Below are positions 25,439-34,544 of a stretch of 64,000 bases of DNA, in pieces (within the stretch, counting starts at the first letter, position 1; the number at the start of each line of letters is the position of its first letter). The notes beneath the pieces were generated by a model. It did not search any database. It was not told where the DNA came from and worked only from the letters and a program-made list of their open reading frames with translations. Origin of the DNA: Ruminococcaceae bacterium UBA6413 (lineage in GTDB: Bacteria; Bacillota; Clostridia; Oscillospirales; Ruminococcaceae); NCBI GenBank assembly GCA_002437415.1, contig DJPL01000035.1, positions 33,777 through 97,776 of the forward strand. The letters run 5' to 3'. Made by a program: the position numbers and the translations under genes.

Positions 25439-25628
25439 TTGTTTCACCTATTAGCCCTTCGATAACACTGACATGACTGCTGTGCACAGCGGCACACTTC
25501 TGTAGCTTTTCTTTCAGCTGAGGATCGGAAATCGATTCGGACGCTGTAATATATTTATTCTTTATTGCCTTTTCTTCGGAAAGAAGCTTTTTTAACTGTA
25601 CCGCTTCATACGCAAGCATATCGCTCAT
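25428..25628 (-). CDS. CotF-like small helical protein, first of a pair
   Basis: 66 residues, helical: LAYEAVQLKKLLSEEKAIKNKYITASESISDPQLKEKLQKCAAVHSSH has the same E..I/L..KY..A....NP.L...L spacing as the next gene, so the two look like tandem paralogues. GGAGG precedes the ATG. The gene is divergent from lepA. Function probably spore coat or ferritin-like helical bundle; not certain. Confidence 0.6.
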   Translation of the reverse strand: MSDMLAYEAVQLKKLLSEEKAIKNKYITASESISDPQLKEKLQKCAAVHSSHVSVIEGLIGETNDR

Positions 25629-25684
25629 AATTATGTCCTCCGACAGTTTTTTATTTGATTTATCCGGATATATATAAATATAGT

Positions 25685-25713
25685 TTGCTTTTTGTCGGGA
25701 ATTATGCTATAAT
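25685..25713 (+). promoter_or_regulatory. sigma-A-type promoter of lepA operon
   Basis: TTGCTT, 17-nt spacer, TATAAT, about 45 nt before the lepA start. Confidence 0.65.
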
Positions 25714-25757
25714 TTTGTGGAATAAGCGATTTTTTATTACAGAAAGGATTTTTTAGC

Positions 25758-27572
25758 TTGGCTGATAAGGAATATATGCAGGAGATACGCAACTTCTGTA
25801 TCATAGCACACATAGATCACGGAAAGTCCACGCTTGCAGACAGAATACTCGAGCAGACCGAAACTGTCGCGCATCGTGAAATGGAAGAACAGATACTCGA
25901 CAATATGGAGCTTGAACGCGAGCGCGGCATCACTATCAAGGCGCGCGCCGTAAGGCTCAAATATAAGGCTGATGACGGCGAAACATACGTTTTCAATCTT
26001 ATAGATACTCCCGGTCACGTTGACTTCAACTATGAGGTTTCACGTTCACTGAACGCCTGCGAGGGCGCTATACTTGTCGTTGACGCTTCTCAGGGCATAG
26101 AAGCGCAGACACTTGCGAACACATATCTTGCCATAGAGCAGGATCTTGAGCTTGTACCGGTAATAAACAAGATCGACCTTCCCTCGGCGCACCCCGATGA
26201 AGTAAAGGAAGAGATCGAAACCGTAATAGGTATACCCGCAGACGAAGCTCCGCTTATCTCAGCGAAAATGGGCATCAATATAAAGGAAGTTATGGAGCAG
26301 GTAGTAAAGAACGTTCCCGCACCTAAGGGCGACCCCGATGCTCCGCTCAAGGCTCTTATTTTTGACAGCTACTATGACGCATACAAGGGCGTTATCGTTT
26401 ATGTAAGAATTAAGGACGGCACATTGAAGCCCGGTGACAGAATAAGAATGATGGCGACCGGTGCTGAGTTTGATGTTGTCGATGTAGGATATATGGGAGC
26501 AAAGACGCTTGAAAACGCAAATGAACTGCGCGCAGGCGAGGTAGGCTATATTGCCGCATCGATAAAATCAATAGGCGATACAAAGGTCGGCGATACGGTC
26601 ACTCTTGTAAACGATCCTGCCGATGAACCGCTTGAGGGCTACCGTAATGTAAACCCGATGGTATTCAGCGGTATCTATCCTGCAGACGGTGCAAAGTACG
26701 GCGATCTGCGTGACGCACTTGAAAAGCTGCAGCTCAATGACGCATCGCTTACGTTTGAGCCTGAAACCTCAATAGCACTCGGTTTCGGCTTCAGATGCGG
26801 CTTCCTCGGACTTCTTCATATGGAGATAATCCAGGAAAGACTTGAACGCGAATATAACCTTGACCTTGTTACGACCGCTCCGTCGGTTGTATACAAGATA
26901 ACAAAGACAGACGGCGAAACGGTATATATCGATAACCCGACCAACTACCCCGACCCATCTGAGATCGAAGTTGCGGAAGAGCCGATGGTTAAGGCGAATA
27001 TCTACACTCCGTCTGATTATGTGGGCAGTATAATGGATCTTTGCCAGGAAAGACGTGGTACATTCAAGGATATGAAATACCTTGACTTAAACCGTGTAGA
27101 GATGCACTACGACCTGCCACTGAACGAAATTGTATACGACTTCTTCGACGCGCTTAAATCACGCACCAAGGGTTATGCAAGTTACGACTATGAGATGTCC
27201 GGATTTGTTCCGTCACGTCTTGTAAAGCTTGATATTCTGCTTAACGGTGATATTGTAGATGCGCTGTCATTTGTTGTTCACGCGGATAAGGCATACACAA
27301 GGGCAAGAAAGATTGCCGAAAAGCTCAAAGACAATATTCCGCGTCAGCTGTTTGAAGTGCCGATACAGGCGGCAGTCGGCGGCAAGATCATAGCAAGAGA
27401 AACCGTAAAGGCTATGCGTAAGGACGTACTTGCCAAGTGTTACGGCGGTGATATTACCCGTAAGAAGAAGCTGCTCGAAAAGCAGAAAGAGGGTAAAAAA
27501 CGTATGCGTCAGCTCGGCAGTGTCGAAGTTCCGCAGGAAGCATTTATGGCAGTGCTCAAGCTTGATGAATAA
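25758..27572 (+). CDS. lepA: elongation factor 4 (LepA)
   Basis: 604 residues from a TTG start with AGAAAGGA upstream. GTPase motifs are clear: AHIDHGKSTLADR (G1), DTPGHVDFNYEVSRSL (G3), NKIDLPSA (G4). The C-terminal LepA-specific domain ends with GKKRMRQLGSVEVPQEAFMAVLKLD, the family hallmark. EF4 is a ribosome-dependent GTPase affecting initiation and back-translocation. Its last 8 nt overlap hemW, as in many Firmicutes where lepA and hemW are neighbours. Confidence 0.98.
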   Translation: MADKEYMQEIRNFCIIAHIDHGKSTLADRILEQTETVAHREMEEQILDNMELERERGITIKARAVRLKYKADDGETYVFNLIDTPGHVDFNYEVSRSLNACEGAILVVDASQGIEAQTLANTYLAIEQDLELVPVINKIDLPSAHPDEVKEEIETVIGIPADEAPLISAKMGINIKEVMEQVVKNVPAPKGDPDAPLKALIFDSYYDAYKGVIVYVRIKDGTLKPGDRIRMMATGAEFDVVDVGYMGAKTLENANELRAGEVGYIAASIKSIGDTKVGDTVTLVNDPADEPLEGYRNVNPMVFSGIYPADGAKYGDLRDALEKLQLNDASLTFEPETSIALGFGFRCGFLGLLHMEIIQERLEREYNLDLVTTAPSVVYKITKTDGETVYIDNPTNYPDPSEIEVAEEPMVKANIYTPSDYVGSIMDLCQERRGTFKDMKYLDLNRVEMHYDLPLNEIVYDFFDALKSRTKGYASYDYEMSGFVPSRLVKLDILLNGDIVDALSFVVHADKAYTRARKIAEKLKDNIPRQLFEVPIQAAVGGKIIARETVKAMRKDVLAKCYGGDITRKKKLLEKQKEGKKRMRQLGSVEVPQEAFMAVLKLDE

Positions 27573-28659
27573 AGGCTTATATATTCACGTTCCGTTCTGC
27601 CTGTCGAAATGTCCGTATTGCGATTTCTACTCGGTGGCATTTGACAGCGATACAGCGAAGCAGTACAAGGACGCTGTGATAAGAAACCTGCGGTATTACC
27701 TGTCGCAAAACAGCGAGCTCAGATTTGACACGGTATATTTCGGCGGCGGTACTCCGATACTGCTTTGGCAGGAAATCTGCGATATTATGGACGAAATACA
27801 GCCGTATATAACCGAAAATGCCGAGGTTACGATTGAAGCAAACCCGTGTTGTACAGATGAAAACGCGCTGTGTTCATTAAAACGGCATAATGCGAACAGA
27901 ATATCATTCGGACTTCAAAGCGGTAATGATATTGAGCTTAAAGCACTCGGCAGACGGCATAATGCAAAGGTTGGTGCAGATGCGGTAAATATGGCGTACA
28001 AAGCGGGATTTGAGAATATTTCGGGTGATATAATGCTCGGAATACCTCTTCAGACAAAAGAAAGCCTTGTAGAAACGATCGACTATATGACTTCCCTGCC
28101 GCTTACTCACATTTCGGCGTATCTGCTGAAAATCGAGCCGAATACACCGTTTGCAAAAAAGGAGCTTGAGCTTCCCGATGATGACGGATATGCCGATATC
28201 TATCTCGAAACGGTAAGCCGTCTTGCAGACAAAGGATATAAGCAATACGAGATAAGCAATTTTGCAAAGCCGGGTGCGGAAAGCAGACACAATCTGAAAT
28301 ACTGGCGATGCAAGGAGTATCTCGGCATCGGTCCTGCCGCACATTCTTATTATAACGGTGAGCGTTTTGCTGTCGGACGCGACCTTAAAGCGTTCACTGA
28401 AAGTAAGGTTCAGCCTGCCGTTATCACCGAACGTGAAGGCGGCGACTATGAAGAATGGGCTATGCTGAAGCTTAGGCTCAGCGAAGGACTTGATTTCAGT
28501 ACTGCTAAGGAGCGTTTCGGCATATCAAAAGAAGATATATTAAAAAAGTGCAGACTTATCCCGGGTAAGCTGTACGAAGCGGACGATAAGGCTATACGCC
28601 TTACTCCCGAAGGATTTTTGGTATCAAATGCCGTTATCGGCATATTAACAGATATATGA
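27565..28659 (+). CDS. hemW: HemW-like radical SAM protein
   Basis: 364 residues from the ATG at 27565, which overlaps the lepA end; the ribosome site is weak, so translation is probably coupled. KGLYIHVPFCLSKCPYCDFYS carries the C-x3-C-x2-C motif for the [4Fe-4S] cluster plus a second Cys. FGGGTPILL and ISFGLQSG follow. HemW-type proteins are heme chaperones rather than coproporphyrinogen oxidases. Annotation as coproporphyrinogen III oxidase would be misleading since no heme genes are near. Confidence 0.93.
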   Translation: MNKGLYIHVPFCLSKCPYCDFYSVAFDSDTAKQYKDAVIRNLRYYLSQNSELRFDTVYFGGGTPILLWQEICDIMDEIQPYITENAEVTIEANPCCTDENALCSLKRHNANRISFGLQSGNDIELKALGRRHNAKVGADAVNMAYKAGFENISGDIMLGIPLQTKESLVETIDYMTSLPLTHISAYLLKIEPNTPFAKKELELPDDDGYADIYLETVSRLADKGYKQYEISNFAKPGAESRHNLKYWRCKEYLGIGPAAHSYYNGERFAVGRDLKAFTESKVQPAVITEREGGDYEEWAMLKLRLSEGLDFSTAKERFGISKEDILKKCRLIPGKLYEADDKAIRLTPEGFLVSNAVIGILTDI

Positions 28660-28673
28660 TTATTGGAGGAGCT

Positions 28674-31043
28674 ATGAACAAGGAATTACTTAAATCCGAT
28701 ATTGAATCGGTACTGTTCGACAAGTATGAAGTTACCGCTGATAAGGCACAGCCCTATCAGCTACACGAGGCACTTTCATCTGCGATAATGAAACAGATCG
28801 CACCGATATGGAAGGACAGCAGAAAGGCTCATATTGCCACACGCAGAGCGTGCTATTTCTCAGCCGAATTTTTAGTAGGCAGAGCGATCTACAACAATCT
28901 TCTCTGCCTTGGTATTGAAGACGATGCAAGCGAGGTTCTTTCTTCACTCGGTGCAAAGCTTTCCGACCTTGAAGAAATTGAAGACGCGGCTCTCGGAAAC
29001 GGCGGTCTTGGCAGACTTGCGGCTTGCTTTTTAGACAGTGCCGCTACACTTTCCTTACCGCTTGACGGCTATGGCATACGTTATAAATACGGTCTTTTCA
29101 AGCAGTCTATCGTTGACGGCTTCCAGAAGGAAGAAGCTGACGACTGGACAAGGTACGGCGATCCGTGGAGCAGAAGAAACGAAAACGACAAGGTTACAAT
29201 AAGCTTTGCAGATCAGACTGTTGTGGCAGTGCCTTACGATATGCCTGTTATCGGCTACGGAACAAAGAATATCGGCACTCTGCGCTTATGGCAGGCAGAG
29301 CCCGTCAATACATTTGATTTTCTTAAGTTCAACGCTCAGGATTATGTAAATGCAAGCATAGAGCAGATAAAGGCTGAGGATATATCACGTGTTCTTTATC
29401 CCAACGATGATACAAGAGAGGGTAAGATACTCCGATTCAAGCAGCAGTATTTCTTCAGTGCGGCTTCTCTTGCCGATATTGTGAAGAAGCATAAGGCGGC
29501 AGGCTACGATATTGAAAAGCTGTACGAAAAGGTTACAATTCAGCTCAACGATACTCACCCTGTTATATCTATCCCCGAGCTTATAAGAATACTTGTAGAT
29601 AATGAGGGGCTTTCATTTGAAAAGGCTCTTGAGATCGCAAAAAAGACATTCAACTATACAAACCACACAGTAATGGCTGAGGCTATGGAGAAGTGGGGTG
29701 TTGATATCGTAAAGGAAGTACTGCCAAGAATTTACGAGATCATCTTACAGATAAACGAGGCTTTCATTGCCGAGATGTATGCAAAGGATATGCCTAAGGG
29801 CAAGACTGATTACATGAAGATGATTTCGGACGGCGTTGTACATATGGCTAAGATGGCGGTTTACTGTTCAAGCTATACAAACGGCGTTGCGGCACTTCAT
29901 ACCGAGATATTGAAGAACGATGTTCTTAAAGACTGGTATCTGCTCTTCCCCGAAAAGTTCCAGAACAAGACAAACGGCATCACACCAAGACGCTGGATCG
30001 CCCTTTGCAACAAGGAGTTATCTTCGCTTATTACCGAACAGCTCGGTGATAATTCGTGGGTCACAGACCTTCCAAAGCTCAAGAGTCTTGAAAGACTGCG
30101 CGGCGATAACAATATGATGCAGAGATTTATGGACATAAAGCAGGAAAAGAAAAATCAGCTTGCCGAATATATGAAGTCTAAGGACGGCATTGAAGTTGAC
30201 ACGAACAGCATTTTCGACATTCAGATAAAGCGTCTGCACGAATACAAAAGGCAGCTTCTAAATGCGTTCAGCGTTCTGTACATCTATTTTGGCATCAAGG
30301 ACGGAAGCATAAAGAACTTCTACCCCACCACGTTCATATTCGGTGCGAAGTCAGCACCCGGATATATGAGAGCTAAGGCTATCATCAAGTACATAAACGA
30401 GATCGGCAAGCTTATCAATGCCGATGAAGAGGTGAACAAGCTGATAAAGGTCGTATTCGTACAGAACTACAACGTTTCCTATGCCGAAAAGCTTGTTACA
30501 GCCGCTGATATCTCAGAGCAGATCTCTACCGCAGGTACAGAGGCTTCAGGTACCGGAAATATGAAGTTTATGCTCAACGGTACGGTAACGCTCGGAACTT
30601 ACGACGGTGCAAATGTCGAAATAGTACAGGAAGCAGGAGAAAGCAACAACTACATCTTCGGTGCAAGAGTTGAAGAGCTTGAAACGATTATGAAGGACTA
30701 CGACCCGAGAAAGCTTGTCAGCAAGAACTCTAAAATCAAGCGTGTGCTTGATACGCTTATTGACGGCACTGTAAGCGACGGCGGGACGGACGATTTCAAG
30801 GAGCTTTACTTTGCTCTGACAGACGGTGCAAGCTGGCATGTTCCCGATCACTATTACCTGCTCGGCGACCTTGAATCCTATGTTGAGGCAAAGCTCAAGG
30901 CTAACAGCGACTATGCAAATGCACGTCTTGACTTTGCGAGAAAGTGCTGGGCTAATATGTGCTTCTCAGGCAAGTTCAGCTCAGACAGAACGATCAGCGA
31001 TTATGCTAAGGAAATCTGGAAGATAGAGCCGGTACAGCTGTAA
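28674..31043 (+). CDS. glgP: glycogen/starch alpha-glucan phosphorylase
   Basis: 789 residues from the ATG at 28674 with TTGGAGGAG upstream. GNGGLGRLAACFLDS near residue 108, QLNDTHPVI near 290 and EASGTGNMKFMLNG near 625 are standard; the Lys in NMKF binds pyridoxal phosphate. It phosphorolyses alpha-1,4-glucans to glucose-1-phosphate. The gene follows hemW by 14 nt and is not near other glycogen genes here. Length is normal for the short bacterial form. Confidence 0.97.
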   Translation: MNKELLKSDIESVLFDKYEVTADKAQPYQLHEALSSAIMKQIAPIWKDSRKAHIATRRACYFSAEFLVGRAIYNNLLCLGIEDDASEVLSSLGAKLSDLEEIEDAALGNGGLGRLAACFLDSAATLSLPLDGYGIRYKYGLFKQSIVDGFQKEEADDWTRYGDPWSRRNENDKVTISFADQTVVAVPYDMPVIGYGTKNIGTLRLWQAEPVNTFDFLKFNAQDYVNASIEQIKAEDISRVLYPNDDTREGKILRFKQQYFFSAASLADIVKKHKAAGYDIEKLYEKVTIQLNDTHPVISIPELIRILVDNEGLSFEKALEIAKKTFNYTNHTVMAEAMEKWGVDIVKEVLPRIYEIILQINEAFIAEMYAKDMPKGKTDYMKMISDGVVHMAKMAVYCSSYTNGVAALHTEILKNDVLKDWYLLFPEKFQNKTNGITPRRWIALCNKELSSLITEQLGDNSWVTDLPKLKSLERLRGDNNMMQRFMDIKQEKKNQLAEYMKSKDGIEVDTNSIFDIQIKRLHEYKRQLLNAFSVLYIYFGIKDGSIKNFYPTTFIFGAKSAPGYMRAKAIIKYINEIGKLINADEEVNKLIKVVFVQNYNVSYAEKLVTAADISEQISTAGTEASGTGNMKFMLNGTVTLGTYDGANVEIVQEAGESNNYIFGARVEELETIMKDYDPRKLVSKNSKIKRVLDTLIDGTVSDGGTDDFKELYFALTDGASWHVPDHYYLLGDLESYVEAKLKANSDYANARLDFARKCWANMCFSGKFSSDRTISDYAKEIWKIEPVQL

Positions 31044-31060
31044 TAAATAACACATAACTT

Positions 31061-31098
31061 TAAGGCAACGCCTGCATAAGAATGTCGGTGTTGCCTTA
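31061..31098 (+). terminator. hairpin after glgP, possible terminator
   Basis: TAAGGCAACGCC and GGTGTTGCCTTA form a twelve-pair stem with one G-T, with a 14-nt loop. There is no T-run, so termination may be partial and the esterase gene could be read through. Confidence 0.55.
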
Positions 31099-31118
31099 AA
31101 TAATACAGAGGAGAAAAT

Positions 31119-32039
31119 ATGAAAGTAACTGAATTCAGTGACAAGACAAAGGTTGATAATGTCCGACCCGAGTGGGAACAGTATCTCGGAAAAGATGATT
31201 TTATAAGCTACAATCCCTCATATACAGGCGGTACAGAACGCAATAAATTTGATAAGTTTACTTTCCCTGCCGAAAAGACAGGTGATATTACTTACTATTT
31301 GTACGATCCGATAAAAAACGGAGTTGTTCGCGAAAGCGACAGATATCCCCTGCTTGTATTTATACACGGTGCGACAAACTCATTTGACGGCAGAATATGC
31401 GTATCACACAGCGGCGGTGAAATGTTTGCAACTGCCGATTATCAGCAGAAGATGGGCGGCGGTGCTTTTATACTTGTACCTCTCGCGAACGAAAAGAAGG
31501 ACGAAAACGGAGAGCTCAGTGACAGCTGGGATGAAAGATATTTTCCATATCTTAAAAGCATTATAGACAAGACGGCAAGCGACAATCCGATTTCGGACGT
31601 AATTATCGCAGGTGGCTCTTCTGGCGGATATATGACGTGGGGAATGGTTCTGAGCTACCCGAAGCTTTTTGACGGCTGTATACCTGTTTCTTCAAACTTT
31701 ATGCCGTCGATAAATCAACTTAAAACGCTTGAAGACAATGGCATAAATGTGCTTTATGCCTGCGGCAAACACGACGAGTTCGGCTGCTATAAAAAAGAAT
31801 ACAGCGAAATCTATGACTACATCTCAACAATGAAAAGCGGTATCTGTTATACTCCAGAGTGGGTGCGAAACGGCGACCACGGCGTAGCATCGTTGTTTTT
31901 CGGGATAGAAATGGGTCAGCACTGCATGATAACTCAGGTGCAGGCAAATCTTATGTTTGATGACGGAACACCGTATTACGATAAGATTCCTGACGGTATC
32001 ACAGGCTGGATAAAAAATTGCCACAGAAATAAGGAGTAA
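31119..32039 (+). CDS. alpha/beta-hydrolase, esterase-like
   Basis: 306 residues. YPLLVFIHGATNSFDG is the oxyanion-hole region and IIAGGSSGGYMTWGMVLSYPKLFDG contains the nucleophile elbow G-x-S-x-G (Ser near 167). An acid (GKHDEFG, near 215) and a His (RNGDHGVASLF, near 249) complete a plausible triad. No signal peptide is visible, so it is probably cytoplasmic. The layout resembles acetyl-xylan/feruloyl-type or PHB depolymerase-like esterases. GAGGAGA lies before the ATG; VOC starts 3 nt after its stop. Confidence 0.8.
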   Translation: MKVTEFSDKTKVDNVRPEWEQYLGKDDFISYNPSYTGGTERNKFDKFTFPAEKTGDITYYLYDPIKNGVVRESDRYPLLVFIHGATNSFDGRICVSHSGGEMFATADYQQKMGGGAFILVPLANEKKDENGELSDSWDERYFPYLKSIIDKTASDNPISDVIIAGGSSGGYMTWGMVLSYPKLFDGCIPVSSNFMPSINQLKTLEDNGINVLYACGKHDEFGCYKKEYSEIYDYISTMKSGICYTPEWVRNGDHGVASLFFGIEMGQHCMITQVQANLMFDDGTPYYDKIPDGITGWIKNCHRNKE

Positions 32040-32042
32040 CAA

Positions 32043-32438
32043 ATGATAAAAGGTATACACCACGTTTCATTCAAATGCAATAAGGGCGAACAGCTAAAAA
32101 AGGTTATCGCTTTCTACACCGAAACGCTCGGTATGATGATAGTAAGACAATGGGGTCCCGATTGGGATAATCCCATCGGGGTTATGTTTGATACCGGAAA
32201 CGGGATTATCGAGGTTTTCTCAAACGCCGAAAGCGACTTGCCGCAAGGTGTTATCAGGCATTTTGCACTTGACGTTACCGATGTAGACGAGCTTGCAGAC
32301 AGGATTGAAAAAGCGGGATATGAGGTTTTTATAAAGCCTAAAAGCATTTATATACCCGCGGAAATTCCGCTTATGGCAAGGATTGCGTTCTGCTACGGAC
32401 CGCTCGGTGAAGAGATAGAGCTTTTCTGTGAAAAGTAA
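32043..32438 (+). CDS. glyoxalase/VOC-family protein
   Basis: 131 residues, one VOC unit pair: IKGIHHVSFKCNKGEQLKKVIAFYTETLGM at the start and RIAFCYGPLGEEIELFCEK at the end. Metal ligands likely include His6 and the C-terminal Glu. Family members are glyoxalases, isomerases, dioxygenases or resistance proteins; the substrate is not predictable. AGGAGT precedes the ATG. It is translationally linked to the esterase gene, suggesting a shared substrate pathway. Confidence 0.85.
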   Translation: MIKGIHHVSFKCNKGEQLKKVIAFYTETLGMMIVRQWGPDWDNPIGVMFDTGNGIIEVFSNAESDLPQGVIRHFALDVTDVDELADRIEKAGYEVFIKPKSIYIPAEIPLMARIAFCYGPLGEEIELFCEK

Positions 32439-32486
32439 AGATATAACCGCAGGTTGATACTAAATCGGTCTGAGGCTTTGCTATAT

Positions 32487-33305
32487 TCAGTTGTCGATTT
32501 CATCTATACCTGTCTTATAACTGTAGGCTTGTGCACATTTTCGGCACAGAGTTATATAAAGCTGCTTAGTGTTATCAAGCGCTGACAGCAAATCGTCGGA
32601 GTTGTAGCAGGCAAAGCAGTCTTTAAGCTTTTCGGTGATGAAATCTTCCGACCACCACTCTATCATTCTGCCGCCGTACCGGGTATCGTAAGTTTCTCCG
32701 TGAATAATATGTTCGTACATTTCTATTACAGCAAGAAGCTTTGACTTAAGGTAACCGTTAATGCACATTATCGCAGTCCATAATTCTCCGCGTCCTATCT
32801 TCTTTTCAGCCCATACAGTGTGAAAGAAAAAATCGTTTGCCTGATTTTTAAATTCTTCTTCCGATAAGGGAATATAACTCGTTTTTTCCATCACAGAAAT
32901 CATATCAAGATATTCCGCTATTCTGCACCTATCGAATAACAGCTTATATCCACAGTTCATAATTTCATCGATTGAGTGGGATTTCAGATAACTTTTCAGT
33001 CTGTCTTCATTAAGTACTATCATATCGACATCAAGCGAACCGTCAAAGAGGATACGGCGTTCCTTTTCACTTGCTATTGTATCTTCAACAAACGAATAAA
33101 CAGGCTTGCCGAGCTTTCTTATCAATGTATCTTCATACAGTAACTTCTCAGGATGTGAGCAGGCAATAATGAGATCAATATCTGAATATTCATCTGCTTT
33201 ACAGTAATCTCTTGCCTGAGAGCCGATGAGAATTACTGCTTTTATTTCCTGTTCGGTTTCACACAGAGCAAGAAGCCTTTGTTTAATTTCATAGTAGCGA
33301 TCCAT
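32487..33305 (-). CDS. ANT(6)-like nucleotidyltransferase
   Basis: 272 residues from the ATG at 33305 (GGGAGAT upstream). The N-terminus has LIGSQARDYCKADEYSDIDLII, the nucleotidyltransferase G-S-x(n)-D-x-D motif, and DGSLDVDMIVL supplies the third Asp. The C-terminal half is helical with WWSEDFITEKLKDCFACY, like AadE/streptomycin 6-adenylyltransferases. In that family the reaction is adenylation of an aminoglycoside; many chromosomal members are not shown to confer resistance. It lies just below the metA terminator. Confidence 0.8.
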   Translation of the reverse strand: MDRYYEIKQRLLALCETEQEIKAVILIGSQARDYCKADEYSDIDLIIACSHPEKLLYEDTLIRKLGKPVYSFVEDTIASEKERRILFDGSLDVDMIVLNEDRLKSYLKSHSIDEIMNCGYKLLFDRCRIAEYLDMISVMEKTSYIPLSEEEFKNQANDFFFHTVWAEKKIGRGELWTAIMCINGYLKSKLLAVIEMYEHIIHGETYDTRYGGRMIEWWSEDFITEKLKDCFACYNSDDLLSALDNTKQLYITLCRKCAQAYSYKTGIDEIDN

Positions 33306-33329
33306 TTTCAATATCTCCCTGAAAGCAAA

Positions 33330-33350
33330 AGCCACAGTCAGACTGCGGCT
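33330..33350 (-). terminator. intrinsic terminator after metA
   Basis: Minus strand AGCCGCAGTC TG ACTGTGGCT then TTTTG, 15 nt past the metA stop. It separates metA from the nucleotidyltransferase gene. Confidence 0.8.
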
Positions 33351-33365
33351 TTTTAAGTTTAATTG

Positions 33366-34295
33366 TTAATATTCAAGCGGTTCGAGTTTCGTAAGGTCAA
33401 ACGGTGTTTCCTGATATACGCAGAAATTGAGCCAGTTTGAGTACATAAGGCTTGCATGACCACGCCATGTGAAATGCGGTGTCAGCTTGGGGTTATCGTC
33501 GGGGAAATAGTTGTACGGTACATCTATCGGTATGCCCTTTTCCACATCACGCATATACTCGTCCTTGAGCGTGTTTCTGTCGTATTCCGCATGACCTGTT
33601 ATGAAAATCTGTCTGTTAGTACGGTCGGCTATGATATATGCACCTGCAATATCGGAGTATGCAAGCAGTGCAAGATGGGGGTTCTTTTCGATGTCCTCCA
33701 TATTTACGCCTGTATAACGTGAATGAGGAACCATAAAAATATCGTCAAAGCCTTTAAGCAGGGGGTGATTTATCGCATTTATCTTGTGAGGGAAAATACC
33801 GAACATCTTTTTATCAAGCACCTGCTTCTGAATACCGTAATGATAGTAAAGTCCAGCAAAAGCCGCCCAGCATATATGAACAGTATTGAATGCGTGTGTC
33901 TTACTCCACTCCATTATGTCACAAAGCTCTTTCCAGTAATGTACCGAATTGAAGTCAAGTAGCTCAACCGGTGCACCTGTGATAATAAGAGCATCAAAAT
34001 ACTGCTCTTTTATCTGATTGAATGTCGTATAGAAATTTATAAGGTGCTCCTGTGAGGTGTTCTTCGGGTTATGAGTTTCGGTCTTTACAAGGGTTATATC
34101 CACCTGCAAGGGGGTGTTACTGAGCAGTCTTAAAAGCTGTGTTTCGGTAACGATCTTTGTAGGCATAAGGTTTACTATAGCCACCTTAAGTGGTCTTATA
34201 TCCTGTCTTGATGCTTTTTCATCAGCCATAACGAAAATGTTTTCGTTTACAAGTGTACTGAAAGCCGGCAGATTATTAGGAATTTTGATCGGCAT
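33366..34295 (-). CDS. metAA: homoserine O-acetyltransferase (MetA/HTS family)
   Basis: 309 residues, normal MetA length. The family is the HTS amidotransferase-like fold: catalytic Cys142 in HICWAAFA, the His-Glu pair in ITGHAEYD. Residue 111 is Glu (GAPVELLDF); in this family Glu at 111 goes with acetyl-CoA and Gly with succinyl-CoA, so acetyltransferase is the better call. It makes O-acetylhomoserine for methionine synthesis. No SAM riboswitch or T-box is visible in its short leader; promoter at 34330-34358. Confidence 0.94.
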   Translation of the reverse strand: MPIKIPNNLPAFSTLVNENIFVMADEKASRQDIRPLKVAIVNLMPTKIVTETQLLRLLSNTPLQVDITLVKTETHNPKNTSQEHLINFYTTFNQIKEQYFDALIITGAPVELLDFNSVHYWKELCDIMEWSKTHAFNTVHICWAAFAGLYYHYGIQKQVLDKKMFGIFPHKINAINHPLLKGFDDIFMVPHSRYTGVNMEDIEKNPHLALLAYSDIAGAYIIADRTNRQIFITGHAEYDRNTLKDEYMRDVEKGIPIDVPYNYFPDDNPKLTPHFTWRGHASLMYSNWLNFCVYQETPFDLTKLEPLEY

Positions 34296-34329
34296 TTACA
34301 TCATCCTTTTCGTTTCGTCATAATATTTA

Positions 34330-34358
34330 ATTATAACACGATTTTAATGTGTCGTCAA
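34330..34358 (-). promoter_or_regulatory. sigma-A-type promoter of metA
   Basis: Minus strand TTGACG, 17-nt spacer, TATAAT. The leader is only about 30 nt, too short for a riboswitch. Confidence 0.75.
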
Positions 34359-34465
34359 GGTACATAGCGGCAAATGCCGCAAGTTTTGCCTATCGGGCAA
34401 AATAAAATCATGCTTTAATGTTCTCAGCCATTGCGTAGCAAGGCACATATCGGCAAATGCAACCG
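34358..34465. repeat. imperfect direct repeat between metA and fba
   Basis: AAGGTACATAGCGGCAAATG (from 34358) and AAGGCACATATCGGCAAATG (from 34440) match at 17 of 20 positions, about 80 nt apart. Small hairpins GCGGCA AA TGCCGC (34367-34380) and TTTTGCC TATC GGGCAAAA (34384-34402) lie within. Nothing else is seen in this gap apart from the fba terminator. Confidence 0.5.
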
Positions 34466-34494
34466 AAAAAATCTACAATACATAAAACAGAATA

Positions 34495-34523
34495 CAAAAA
34501 ATCGCCGCTGTAAAACAGCGGCG
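34495..34523 (-). terminator. intrinsic terminator after fba
   Basis: Minus strand GCCGCTG TTTTA CAGCGGC followed by GATTTTTTG, 22 nt after the fba stop. Confidence 0.9.
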
Positions 34524-34544
34524 ACCATATCTTTGAGCTTTCGA

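Noticed and set aside
32487..33305. Acquired aminoglycoside resistance gene
   Set aside because: Composition and codon use look like the neighbours, no mobile element flanks it, and ANT(6)-like chromosomal genes are common; no resistance claim is justified.
34296..34330. SAM riboswitch or T-box before metA
   Set aside because: The leader from the predicted start is about 30 nt, too short, and no S-box or T-box motif is visible.
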